From: Lentzea jiangxiensis
GTDB lineage: Bacteria > Actinomycetota > Actinomycetes > Mycobacteriales > Pseudonocardiaceae
DNA: 64,000 nucleotides
Direction of reading: 5' to 3'
Assembly (NCBI RefSeq): GCF_900104175.1
Contig: NZ_FNIX01000009.1
Coordinates: 124,001-188,000 of the forward strand
Shown: positions 8,552 to 18,077 of the stretch, piece after piece
Numbering within the stretch: the first letter of the stretch is position 1
Layout of the letters: every line of letters starts with the position of its first letter
The notes under the pieces: model-generated
The model's input: only the letters and a program-made list of their open reading frames with translations
What the model was told of the DNA's origin: nothing
Database searches by the model: none
Made by a program: the position numbers and the translations under genes

Positions 8552-8845
8552 ATGGCCGAGCTGTTGAGCGACGATCAGTTGGACGACCTGCTCCCCAAAC
8601 TCCCCGGCTGGTGCCCCCAGGACGCGGCACTGGTGAAGACCGTGGAGCTGCCGAGCTTCTCCCAGGCGATCATGGTCGTGAACCGGGTCGCGGAGATCGC
8701 CGAGAACGACAACCACCACCCGGACATCGACATCCGGTACAAGACGCTGACATTCCGCCTGAGCACGCACTACAAGGGAGGAATCACCGCACTGGACGTG
8801 TCCCTCGCCGAGGAGATCGACGGGGTCCTGGACGCCCTGGGCTGA
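8552..8845 (+). CDS. Pterin-4a-carbinolamine dehydratase
   Basis: The 97-residue protein matches the PCD/DCoH family. It has the conserved NHHPDIDIRY segment with paired His residues and LSTHYKGGITALD with the third His. The enzyme dehydrates 4a-hydroxytetrahydropterin formed by pterin-dependent hydroxylases; no such hydroxylase is in this window. The ATG at 8552 gives the family's usual length, while a GTG at 8528 would add eight residues. It is divergent from the thiamine operon and read in the direction of the converging mannosyltransferase gene. Confidence 0.9.
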   Translation: MAELLSDDQLDDLLPKLPGWCPQDAALVKTVELPSFSQAIMVVNRVAEIAENDNHHPDIDIRYKTLTFRLSTHYKGGITALDVSLAEEIDGVLDALG

Positions 8846-8860
8846 CCCGGTCGGGAGGCC

Positions 8861-10075
8861 TCAGCCGGCGACCCTGCTGGGTTCGCCGTCGGCGGCTTCC
8901 TCGCCACCGGGGCGCGGCTCGGTGCGCTCGCGCCGGGCCGCCAGCCCGATCGCGACCAGCGTGAGCACGCCCGCGGCCGGATAGCCCCAGCCGAGCACCA
9001 CGAAGACCCACGGCCGCGGGAAGTCCCAGATGTTCGGCTGGGCCAGCAGCAGGAACGAGATCAGGTAGCCGCCGGTCAGCAGCACCCACAGCCCGGCGGT
9101 GATCTTGCAGAGCAGGTGTCCGCCCTCGTGGACGAGCCAGAGCAGCGCGGGCACCATCCACACCCAGTGGTGGCTCCACGAGATCGGCGAGACGAGCAGG
9201 CCGAGCATCTGCACGCTCACGATCAACGCCAGCACGTCCCTGGTCCTGCTGACCGCGAACCACGTCAGCGCGGCGGCGACGAGCACGGCGACGATGTAGA
9301 CCGGCCCCGTCTTGACGTCGTAGCCGACCGTGCGGCTGAGCGCTCCGCGCAGCGACTGGTTGATCGCGCTGCCGACCGGGCCGACCCGGCTCGCGTCACC
9401 GAGCAGCTGGAACCAGAACTTGTCCGACTGGGACGGTGAGATGGCCCACCCGATCCCGTACACCGCGGCGAAGGCGACGAACGACCACACAGCGGCCATC
9501 CACCGGCGCTGGACGAGGAAGTACAGCCCGGAGATCGCGGGCGTGAGCTTGATGCCCGCGGCGAACCCGACGCCGGCGCCGCCGACCCAGTTCCGCGCGC
9601 TGGCGAGCGTGCCGATCAGGATCGCGACCAGCACCAGGTTGATCTGACCGTAGTTGAGCGTGGTGCGGACCGGCTCGATCCACAGCGTCAGCGCGGTCCA
9701 CATCATGGCGCGGCGCGGGTCCGGCAGCCGGAGCAGCTTCAGACTGGTGCGCACGATGAAGTACAGGCACCCCAGGCAGATCAGCTGCCAGATCCAGCGC
9801 GACGCCTCCCACGGCACCCAGCTCATCGGCGTGAAGATCGCGGCCGCGAACGGCGGGTAGGTGAACGGCAGCGGGAACACGTCCGCATACTGGTCGAGCC
9901 GCCACTCGTAGAGGTCGCCGGAGAACAGGTGCGGCGATCCGTTGCGGTAGACGAGCAGGTCGATCATGGTCATCTTCGCCTGGAACGCGACCATGAACAG
10001 GTGCCCGGCGACGGACAACGCGAGCAGCCACGGTGCTACGGAGAGCACACGCGCTTCCACAGCACGGAGTTTCAC
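8861..10075 (-). CDS. GT87-type (DUF2029) polyprenyl-phosphate mannosyltransferase
   Basis: The protein of about 404 residues has 9-11 predicted membrane helices. In the first extracytoplasmic loop it has the acidic MIDLLVYRNG motif, followed by FPLPFTYPPFAAAIF, which are hallmarks of actinobacterial GT-C alpha-mannosyltransferases. Family members use polyprenyl-phosphomannose to extend phosphatidylinositol mannosides or lipomannan on the outer face of the membrane. The GTG at 10075 was chosen because it precedes the first helix. The exact linkage made is not predictable here. Confidence 0.8.
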   Translation of the reverse strand: MKLRAVEARVLSVAPWLLALSVAGHLFMVAFQAKMTMIDLLVYRNGSPHLFSGDLYEWRLDQYADVFPLPFTYPPFAAAIFTPMSWVPWEASRWIWQLICLGCLYFIVRTSLKLLRLPDPRRAMMWTALTLWIEPVRTTLNYGQINLVLVAILIGTLASARNWVGGAGVGFAAGIKLTPAISGLYFLVQRRWMAAVWSFVAFAAVYGIGWAISPSQSDKFWFQLLGDASRVGPVGSAINQSLRGALSRTVGYDVKTGPVYIVAVLVAAALTWFAVSRTRDVLALIVSVQMLGLLVSPISWSHHWVWMVPALLWLVHEGGHLLCKITAGLWVLLTGGYLISFLLLAQPNIWDFPRPWVFVVLGWGYPAAGVLTLVAIGLAARRERTEPRPGGEEAADGEPSRVAG

Positions 10076-10161
10076 CCCGAAAACGTTACCCGAGGCAACG
10101 TTCTGGGGTACCCCGGCGTCATAACGGACGGGGAAGATCGCAAGAGGGAGTTTTTTCGACC

Positions 10162-10263
10162 ATGTCAGTTGATCTTGTTGTTGCCGCTGTCGCCGCTCTG
10201 GCCATGCTGGGGGTCGCCTTCGGCGTGTTCGCCGCCGCCGCACGGGCCAAGAACAACGTGTGA
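10162..10263 (+). CDS. Tiny single-pass membrane protein (33 aa)
   Basis: A 33-residue ORF starts at an ATG preceded by a good ribosome site (AAGAGGGAG, with a spacer of about 11). It consists of one hydrophobic helix rich in Ala/Val/Leu followed by a basic end (RAKNNV). A very strong hairpin follows at once. Ribosome site, helix and terminator together suggest a real gene. Its function is unknown; its coding sequence is too short for conventional ORF callers. Confidence 0.55.
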   Translation: MSVDLVVAAVAALAMLGVAFGVFAAAARAKNNV

Positions 10264-10280
10264 ACGTTGTGAGACATGAA

Positions 10281-10315
10281 GAAGGGGGAGCCTCCACAGT
10301 GGAGGCTCCCCCTTC
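10281..10315. terminator. Bidirectional terminator hairpin
   Basis: This is a perfect 16-bp inverted repeat with a 3-nt loop (arms 10281-10296 and 10300-10315). It lies between the + strand tiny ORF and the - strand DUF6131-like gene and could stop both transcripts. Confidence 0.85.
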
Positions 10316-10348
10316 TTCGTTCACCGCTTCCGAGGGGTGGAGCGGCTT

Positions 10349-10504
10349 TTAGAAGTAGTGCGCGCGCCCACCGATCGGCTTGCCGACCGCGCCGAGGACG
10401 GCCAGGATCGCGCCGATGACCAGCAGCACCACGCCCAGCGTCGTCAGGATGCTGATACCGGCCAGCCATCCGACGACGAGCAGAATCAGACCGAGGACGA
10501 TCAT
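10349..10504 (-). CDS. Small two-helix membrane protein (DUF6131-like)
   Basis: A 51-residue protein starts at ATG 10504 after a clear ribosome site (GGAGG, spacer 5). It has two hydrophobic segments separated by a short turn, then a basic tail ending in GRAHYF. The pattern matches the small actinobacterial DUF6131 proteins as I recall them. No function is established. It converges on the tiny ORF at 10162 across a shared terminator. Confidence 0.7.
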   Translation of the reverse strand: MIVLGLILLVVGWLAGISILTTLGVVLLVIGAILAVLGAVGKPIGGRAHYF

Positions 10505-10537
10505 TGCAACCTCCAGGTGGGGAAACCTGAACTCTGG

Positions 10538-10873
10538 CTACCCCACGGAGGTCGGTACAAACCTTCCATCAAAGATTCGTCGCCGATACAAACCGGGCGG
10601 GCGCACCTCCACCCCGCGGTTCCGGAACGCTTCGGCGGCAAAGGCTTTCGCGTCAGCTGCGCTTTCGCCATCGGTGATTGCCCACCGCATTCGCGCGTGC
10701 ACTTGGAGCGACTGATTCCAGGTGGCTGAGTTGATGCGTGACAGGTCCAGCCGCAGCGCCTCACCGGCTTCCCCAACGCCAGGCTCAGCAAGGCGCTCCC
10801 TCAGGCCCTTCTCTCGCGGCTGAGGTGTGGTCTCGGCTCGTAGCGCTTCGGTCTCACCGAGGAGCCGCGCCGC
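10538..10873 (-). pseudogene. Open frame without a start; possible gene remnant
   Basis: On the minus strand a frame stays open for 111 codons (TAG at 10874-10876 to TAG at 10538-10540). It reads like an ordinary soluble protein (for example a LRLDLSRINSATWNQS stretch and AADAKAFAAEAF helix). No start codon exists before an internal GTG about two thirds of the way in. Third codon positions are clearly less G/C-rich than in the neighbours. It may be the 3' part of a decayed or acquired gene, or chance. The rest of the 10505-10963 gap holds only a terminator. Confidence 0.25.
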
Positions 10874-10917
10874 CTACCGGGTCCACGTCCCCCGCCTGGC
10901 CTCTCCCGCGGAAAACG

Positions 10918-10955
10918 CGCGAAAGGCACCTTCCGCGCGGAAGGTGCCTTTCGCG
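10918..10955. terminator. Terminator after ychF
   Basis: A perfect 38-bp palindrome lies just beyond the stop of ychF on the minus strand (core AAAGGCACCTTCC and its complement). No T-run follows, as is usual in high-GC actinobacteria. Confidence 0.8.
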
Positions 10956-10963
10956 AGCGTCCG

Positions 10964-12043
<1,080 letters not shown>

Positions 12044-12123
12044 GAGCGACGAGTCTACGGCAGGCGACGGTCGTGTCCGATTCCCGCGAGCCATTGCCCG
12101 TTCCCGCTGGCAGGATCGGTGGC

Positions 12124-13410
12124 ATGGTCATCGACGAAGAACACGCGTACCGGGTGTGCTCCGCACGTGACGCCCGTTTCGACGGGTGCTTCATCCACGC
12201 GGTGCGCACGACCGGCATCTACTGCCGGCCCTCGTGCCCCGCGGTGACCCCCAAGCGCCGCAACAGCCGGTTCTTCCTGACGGCGGCGGCCGCGCAGTCG
12301 GCGGGCTTCCGCGCCTGCCGCCGGTGCCTGCCGGACGCCACCCCCGGCTCGCCGGAGTGGGACCTGCGGGCGGACCTCGCGGGCCGGGCGATGCGCCTGA
12401 TCAGCGACGGCGTCGTCGAACGCGACGGCGTCTGCGGGCTCGCGGCGAAGCTCGGCTACTCGGAACGCCACCTCACCCGCGTGCTGACCGCCGAACTGGG
12501 GGCCGGTCCGCTGGCGCTGGCCAGGGCCCACCGCGCCCACGCGGCGCGGTTGCTGATCGAGACGACCGAACTGCCGTTCGCCGACATCGCGTTCGCGGCG
12601 GGCTTCGCGTCGGTGCGCCAGTTCAACGACACCATCCGCATGGTGTTCGCCTCGACACCGTCGCAGATGCGCGGCCGCGGCAAGGCCCCGGTCGGCACCC
12701 CCGGCCGGATCGTGCTGCGCCTGCCGTACCGGCCGCCGTTCGACGCCACGGGCCTCCTCGCCCACTTCCGGGCGCACGCGCTGCCCGGCGTGGAGGAGGT
12801 GACCGCCGACTCCTACGCGCGGACGCTCTCGCTGCCCCACGGCGAGGCGACGGTCCGCCTGACGTTCCCCACCGGCCACGTCCTGTGCTCGCTGCGCCTC
12901 GCCGACGTGCGCGACCTGGGCACGGCGGTGGCCCGCGTGCGCCGCCTGCTGGACCTCGACGCCGACCCGGTCGCCGTGGACACGTTCCTCGGCGCCGACC
13001 CGGTCCTCGGCCCGCTGGTCCGCGAGACGCCGGGCATCCGGGTCGCGGGCAGCGTCGACGGCGCCGAGACGCTGCTGCGGCTGGTCGCCCCGTTCACCGG
13101 CGTCCCGCTGCGGATCCCGGACGGCGGCCTGACCCACCTCTACGCGGCGGGGGACCACCCCGTCACCGAGGCGCTCGCGAACGGCAGACTCGTGATCGAC
13201 GTGGGTCGCTCGCCGGAGGACCTGACCGAAGAGCTGACACCGCTGGTCGGCGCCGATGTCGCCGACGAGGTGGCCATGCGCGTGCTCGGCGCACCGGACG
13301 TGCTGGTGCTGCCGAAGTCCCTGCGAGACCTGGCTTCCCACGGCCCCGAGTGGCGGCCGTGGCGCTCCTACGCCGGAGCACACCTGACGAGGAAGGCAGC
13401 AACACGATGA
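12124..13410 (+). CDS. Ada-type regulator fused to an AlkA-like domain
   Basis: In order the 428-residue protein has an Ada zinc domain (Cys34, Cys38, Cys65, Cys68; TTGIYCRPSCP), an AraC-type helix-turn-helix (about residues 85-185) and an AlkA N-terminal domain followed by a helix-hairpin-helix region. The first Cys of the Ada domain is the one that accepts methyl groups from DNA phosphotriesters in E. coli Ada. The AlkA part looks degenerate: the LGQQVS helix and the usual GIGPWTA hairpin are not recognisable. The catalytic Asp segment (normally PAGDLGL) reads LPKSLRD. It may therefore be a sensor/activator more than a glycosylase. It overlaps ogt by ATGA. Confidence 0.85.
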   Translation: MVIDEEHAYRVCSARDARFDGCFIHAVRTTGIYCRPSCPAVTPKRRNSRFFLTAAAAQSAGFRACRRCLPDATPGSPEWDLRADLAGRAMRLISDGVVERDGVCGLAAKLGYSERHLTRVLTAELGAGPLALARAHRAHAARLLIETTELPFADIAFAAGFASVRQFNDTIRMVFASTPSQMRGRGKAPVGTPGRIVLRLPYRPPFDATGLLAHFRAHALPGVEEVTADSYARTLSLPHGEATVRLTFPTGHVLCSLRLADVRDLGTAVARVRRLLDLDADPVAVDTFLGADPVLGPLVRETPGIRVAGSVDGAETLLRLVAPFTGVPLRIPDGGLTHLYAAGDHPVTEALANGRLVIDVGRSPEDLTEELTPLVGADVADEVAMRVLGAPDVLVLPKSLRDLASHGPEWRPWRSYAGAHLTRKAATR

Positions 13411-13904
13411 GCGTCGCACACGCGTCCACTGTGGACACCCCGGCGGGGCCGTTCACCGCGGTCGTCACGCCGGACGGGGCCGTGCTCGCGAGCGGCTGGA
13501 CCGCCGACATCTCCAAGCTGACGCCGCAGATCCACGCGACCCTGACGCCGTCCGAGATCACCCCGCGCCCCGACCTCGGCGACGTCACCAAGGCCGTCGT
13601 CGCCTACCACGAGGGCGACCTCACCGCGATCGACACCGTCGAGGTCCGCCAGAAGTCCGGCCCGTTCCTGCAGCACGCCTGGGACGTCCTGCGCACCGTC
13701 AAGGCGGGCGAACCGGTCACCTACTCCGAGTACGCGGAGCTGTCCGGCCGTCCCGCCGCCATCCGCGCCGCAGCCTCGGCGTGCGCACGCAACTCGGCGG
13801 CGCTGTTCGTGCCGTGCCACCGCGTCATCCGGATCGGCGGCAACCTCGGCGGCTTCCGCTGGGGTCTCGACGTGAAGCGCTGGCTGCTCGCCCACGAGCG
13901 CTGA
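13407..13904 (+). CDS. ogt: Methylated-DNA--protein-cysteine methyltransferase
   Basis: The 165-residue suicide enzyme has the active-site motif VPCHRVI and the DNA-binding ASACARNSAALF stretch. It repairs O6-methylguanine by moving the methyl group to its Cys. It overlaps the Ada-AlkA fusion gene, giving a compact adaptive response to alkylation: the Ada domain would sense methyl damage and switch on both genes. That autoregulation is known for Ada and inferred here. Confidence 0.93.
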   Translation: MSVAHASTVDTPAGPFTAVVTPDGAVLASGWTADISKLTPQIHATLTPSEITPRPDLGDVTKAVVAYHEGDLTAIDTVEVRQKSGPFLQHAWDVLRTVKAGEPVTYSEYAELSGRPAAIRAAASACARNSAALFVPCHRVIRIGGNLGGFRWGLDVKRWLLAHER

Positions 13905-13965
13905 CCGGCGAAGTCGGTTTCCGGCGCCGGGGGCCGGGCTCCCCCGCCGCCCGTCCGGGGCCGGG

Positions 13966-16842
13966 TCAGCCCAGCGACATCTCGAGCGTCGACCCGGTGC
14001 GCGCCTTGCGGACCCGCAGGCGCGTCGGGATGCGCTGCCGCAGCTCCTCGACGTGCGACACCAGCCCGACCACCCGGCCGCCCGCGCGCAGCTCGTCGAG
14101 CGTGTTCATCACGATGTCCAGCGTGTCGGAGTCGAGCGTGCCGAAGCCCTCGTCGACGAACAACGTGTCGAGAAGCGCGCCGCCCGTCTCGTTCGCCACC
14201 ACGTCCGCCAGGCCCAGGGCCAGCGACAACGACGCCAGGAACGACTCGCCGCCGGACAACGTCTTGGCGGGACGTGACCGGCCCGAGTAGTCGTCCAGCA
14301 CGTCGAGGCTCAGGCCGCCGCGGGTGCCGCGCGCTCCGGCCGAGTCGGAGTGCACGAAGCTGTAGCGGCCCTGGCTCATGCGGTGCAGGCGGGCCGAGGC
14401 CGCCACGGCGACCTCCTCCAGCCGGGCCGCGAGCACGTACGACCGCAGGGTCATCTTCTTCGAGTTCTGGCCGCGGCCGTTGATCACGTCCGTCAACGCG
14501 TCCAGCTCGGCGTACGAGGCTTCCAGCGGTTCCAGCGACTTCCGCTCGGCGCGCAGGCGCGCGGCCAGCTCGCTCACGCGCTCCAGGGCCGCCTGGGCAC
14601 GGGCCAGGCCCGTCGCCGCGGAGGAGGCGGCGGCGCGGGCGGAGGAGGCCTGGGCCGTCACCCCGGCCAGGTCGACCTCCTCGTCCGGGTCGACCTCGGC
14701 GAGCTCCTCCAGCGTCGCGAGGGCGGAGGCGCGGGCGCGTTCCCAGGCCGCGATGCGCTCGTCCAGCGCCTGCACATCGGCCGCCGGGCGGTGGGCGGCC
14801 AGGGCGGCGTCCACGTCGGCGAAGCCCGCCTCGGTGGCCAGCGCGGCGACCGACGCCTGCTGCTCCCGCACGCGGGCCAGGGCGGCGGCACGGGCGTTGC
14901 GGCGCTCGTCCAGCTCCACCATGGCCTTCGCCAGGCGCAGCAGGTGATCGCGGCGGGTCAGGACGTCCTCGTGCTCGCCGCGGGCCTTGTCCAGGCGGGC
15001 GCCTCGTTCCTCGACGACCGCGACGAGCGACGCGTGCTCCGTGCGCAGGCCGACCAGGTCCTGCTCGACCTGGCCCTTCTCCGCTGCGAGGTCGCGGGTC
15101 TTGGCCTCGAGACCGACGAACTCCGTCTGCCGCTGCGACCGGGTGCGCGCCAGCTCCAGCGCCGCGCGGTGCTCGGCCAGCGCGGCGGCCGGCTCCTCGG
15201 AGCCCAGGGCCTCCCAGCAGGCTTGGATGCGCAGCTCGGCGGCGTGGGCGGCCCGTTCGGCCTCGTGGCGGCGCTCCAGGGCGGCCTGTTCCTCGCGGGC
15301 GGCCACCTCCTCGTCCGTCGCGCCGACGCCGCCCAGCATCGGCTGGGCGGGCGCGGGGTGGCTCGGGGAACCGCAGACGGCACAGGGCTTGCCGCGCTTG
15401 AGTGCCGCGGCCAGCTCGATGGCCATGTTCTCCAGGCGCTGGTGGCGGACCTGCTGCAGGACGTCCTTGGCCTTCTGGTGGACGTCGATCGCTTGGTGCA
15501 GCTCGTTCTTGGTGCGCTCCAGCGCCCGCGTCGCCCCCGGCAGCGCCTCGGCCGCGTCGGCACGGGCCCTCAGCGAGTCGAGCCGCCCCGACGCCTCGAC
15601 CGCGGCGTCGAGCTGGGCACGGCACCGGGCCAGGCGCTCGGGGAGCACCTCCAGCTCGGCGTTGAGGGCCAGCAGCCGGCGTTCCACCTGGTACGAGGAG
15701 TTCTTCAGCACCGACAGCCTGCGCACGTCCGCCTGCTGGCGTTCCGCCTCGGCCGCCAGCTCGCCCAGGCCACCGGCCTCCTCGCGGTGGCGCTCGGCGT
15801 CCTCCCGCAACGCCGAACCCTCGTACCCCAGGCGCGCCAGCGCCTCCGCGGCCCTGCTCTCGTCGCGGACGGCGAACTCGTAGGACTGCTGGAGCTTCGC
15901 GATCTCGGCGTGCGCCGGCACGACGGGGATCGCACGCCGGGCGGCATCGCGCTCGGCGAACCACGACGCCGAATCGGCCGCCTCGACACGAGCGAGCAGC
16001 TCGCGGGCCTCCCTCACCCGGCGCAGCTGGTCGGCCTGCACGCGGGCGTGGGCCAGCACCGCGTCCGCGCCGTCGGCCACGCCCGCCGTGTCCTCCGACA
16101 GCGCCTCGGCCCGCTCCACCGCGAGGGAGAGCCGGTCCAGCACCGCCTCCAGCCAGCCGGGCTCGTCGGACGGCTCCTCGGACGAGGCCTCGGCGACGCG
16201 GTGCACCAGCTTCGCGGCGCCCTGACGACGCTCCTCCAGCACCCGGCCGGCCGCGAGCCGCCTGTCGCGGAACCACTTCTCCACGTCCAGGAACCGCTCG
16301 GTGCCGAAGAGCTTCTCCAGCAGCACCTCGCGCTCGGCCGTGTCCGACCGGAGGAACTTCGCGAACTCGCCCTGCGGCAGCAGCACGACCTGGAAGAACT
16401 GCTCGTACGACATGCCCAGCATGTCCTCGACCGCGCGCGCCACGTCGTCGATGCGGGTGATGCCCTCGCCGTCCCAGCCCTCGAGCCACGTCAGGGAGCA
16501 CTTCGCGGGCTGCGTGGTGAAGCCGCCGCCGCGCTTCTTCGGCCGGTCGAACTCCGGCGAGCGCACGATCCGGAACCGCCGCGACTGCACGGTGAGCTCC
16601 AGCGACACCTCGGTCGGCACCTCGGGATCGGCGTACTCGCACCGGAGCTTCTTCACGTCGCCCCGCGCGCCGGGGACCTTGCCGAACAGCGCGAACGCCA
16701 CCGCGTCGAGCAACGTCGTCTTGCCGGCGCCCGTGTCGCCGTGCAGCAGGAACAACCCGTCCGCACCCAGCTCGTCGAAGTCGACGGCCTCCGGTTTCGG
16801 GTAGGGACCGAACGCCGTCAGCTCCAGGCGGTGCAGTCTCAT
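13966..16842 (-). CDS. sbcC: DNA double-strand break repair ATPase SbcC (Rad50-like)
   Basis: The 958-residue SMC-like protein has an N-terminal Walker A (GDTGAGKTTLLDAV), a long coiled coil interrupted by a zinc hook (CAVCGSPSHP near residue 490), and a C-terminal signature/Walker B (LSGGESFLASLSLALGLAD, DTLFVDEGFGTLD). With SbcD it forms the nuclease that cuts hairpins and protein-blocked ends. Its ATG overlaps the sbcD stop. A long upstream in-frame extension over sbcD is a shadow and was excluded. Confidence 0.96.
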   Translation of the reverse strand: MRLHRLELTAFGPYPKPEAVDFDELGADGLFLLHGDTGAGKTTLLDAVAFALFGKVPGARGDVKKLRCEYADPEVPTEVSLELTVQSRRFRIVRSPEFDRPKKRGGGFTTQPAKCSLTWLEGWDGEGITRIDDVARAVEDMLGMSYEQFFQVVLLPQGEFAKFLRSDTAEREVLLEKLFGTERFLDVEKWFRDRRLAAGRVLEERRQGAAKLVHRVAEASSEEPSDEPGWLEAVLDRLSLAVERAEALSEDTAGVADGADAVLAHARVQADQLRRVREARELLARVEAADSASWFAERDAARRAIPVVPAHAEIAKLQQSYEFAVRDESRAAEALARLGYEGSALREDAERHREEAGGLGELAAEAERQQADVRRLSVLKNSSYQVERRLLALNAELEVLPERLARCRAQLDAAVEASGRLDSLRARADAAEALPGATRALERTKNELHQAIDVHQKAKDVLQQVRHQRLENMAIELAAALKRGKPCAVCGSPSHPAPAQPMLGGVGATDEEVAAREEQAALERRHEAERAAHAAELRIQACWEALGSEEPAAALAEHRAALELARTRSQRQTEFVGLEAKTRDLAAEKGQVEQDLVGLRTEHASLVAVVEERGARLDKARGEHEDVLTRRDHLLRLAKAMVELDERRNARAAALARVREQQASVAALATEAGFADVDAALAAHRPAADVQALDERIAAWERARASALATLEELAEVDPDEEVDLAGVTAQASSARAAASSAATGLARAQAALERVSELAARLRAERKSLEPLEASYAELDALTDVINGRGQNSKKMTLRSYVLAARLEEVAVAASARLHRMSQGRYSFVHSDSAGARGTRGGLSLDVLDDYSGRSRPAKTLSGGESFLASLSLALGLADVVANETGGALLDTLFVDEGFGTLDSDTLDIVMNTLDELRAGGRVVGLVSHVEELRQRIPTRLRVRKARTGSTLEMSLG

Positions 16843-17978
16843 CGCTCCTGCTCCCCCGCCACCGACGCGAACGCCTCGCGCAACAACGCCATCTCGGCCC
16901 GGGAAGGCTCCGACCCGCGGGCGTCGGACACGAAGCAGCAGGCCACCTCCTCGTCGGAACGGCCGCGCACCCGTTCCGCGTAGGTCATGTCGTGCCGCGG
17001 GCCCTGCTCCGGCCGCCACTCCACGTGCACCGCGTGCTCGAACCGCTTCTGCAGCTGCCGCAGGGCGTCCATCGGCCGCACCCGGTCCGTCAGCACCACG
17101 GACAGGAAGTGGTCTTCCAGCGGCTTGTGCGCCGGGTCCTCCAGCACGCCGGCCAACGTACCGGTCACCGTCGCCAGCCGCCTCGGCACCGGCAGGTCGC
17201 GCCGCTCGACGCCGACGAGCCCGCCCTCGTCCAGCTCGACCAGCCACACCGACTTGCGGTGCCGCGCCTCGGAGAACGAGTACGCCAGCGGGCTGCCCGA
17301 GTACCGCAGGTTGTCCGCGAGCGTCTGCGGCCCGTGCAGGTGCCCCAGAGCCACGTAGTCGACGCCCGAGAACACGCGCATCGACACGTCCTGCACGCCA
17401 CCCACCGCGATGGTGCGCTCCGACTCCGACGGCGCCCCGCCCGTCACGAAGGCGTGGGCCAGCACGACGGACCGCGCCCCACGCGATGCCAGGTCGGCGC
17501 GAATCCGCCGCATCGCCTCCGTCAGCACGGGCGCGTGGCCCTTGGCCGCCACGCCGAGCGCGTGCCGCGCCGGTTCCGGCTCCAGGAACGGGATGCCGTA
17601 CACCGCGACCGGCCCGTGCTCGTCCTCCAGCTCGACGGGCTTGTCCAACGACGAGATCTGCGTGCGCAGGTGCAGCCCGCCCGCCGCGGCGAACTCCCCG
17701 AACACCCCGATCCGCGCCGCCGAGTCGTGGTTGCCCGGCGTGATCACGATCCGCGCCCCGGCCGCCCTGATCCGCATGAGCACCCGCGCGCACAACGCCA
17801 CCGCGTCCGCCGACGGCACCGCCCGGTCGTACAGGTCGCCGGAGATGACCACGACGTCGACCTTCTCGGAGGACACCAGGTCAGCGAGGCCGCTCAGCAC
17901 CGACTCCTGCTCGACGAGCAGGTCGCGGCCGTGGAAGGTCCGCCCCACGTGCCAGTCGGAGGTGTGCAGGATCCGCAT
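16839..17978 (-). CDS. sbcD: Exonuclease SbcD (Mre11-like)
   Basis: The 379-residue metallophosphoesterase has the family's metal motifs in order: HTSDWHVGR, SGDLYDRAVP, PGNHDS, LGHLHGPQ. It starts at ATG 17978, exactly before the first motif. The stop overlaps the sbcC start (ATGA), so the complex subunits are made together. It is divergent from rmuC. Confidence 0.96.
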   Translation of the reverse strand: MRILHTSDWHVGRTFHGRDLLVEQESVLSGLADLVSSEKVDVVVISGDLYDRAVPSADAVALCARVLMRIRAAGARIVITPGNHDSAARIGVFGEFAAAGGLHLRTQISSLDKPVELEDEHGPVAVYGIPFLEPEPARHALGVAAKGHAPVLTEAMRRIRADLASRGARSVVLAHAFVTGGAPSESERTIAVGGVQDVSMRVFSGVDYVALGHLHGPQTLADNLRYSGSPLAYSFSEARHRKSVWLVELDEGGLVGVERRDLPVPRRLATVTGTLAGVLEDPAHKPLEDHFLSVVLTDRVRPMDALRQLQKRFEHAVHVEWRPEQGPRHDMTYAERVRGRSDEEVACCFVSDARGSEPSRAEMALLREAFASVAGEQER

Positions 17979-18077
17979 GGCCACAACCGTAGAGACGGGG
18001 TCCGACAAAACTCCGGGAGGGTTCCCGGCGTGTCACCCGATCGAGTTCAACGTCCGTGGGGGAGCATCATCGGTGCC

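Noticed and set aside
10501..10791. 96-codon minus-strand ORF starting near 10791
   Set aside because: Its composition (Cys/Trp/Pro-rich, irregular) looks random; the neighbouring start-less frame is the better candidate in this gap.
16843..17793. Minus-strand extension of sbcC through sbcD
   Set aside because: The canonical sbcC start (MRLHRLELTAFGPY) is at 16842 and the extension is the sbcD sequence in another frame.
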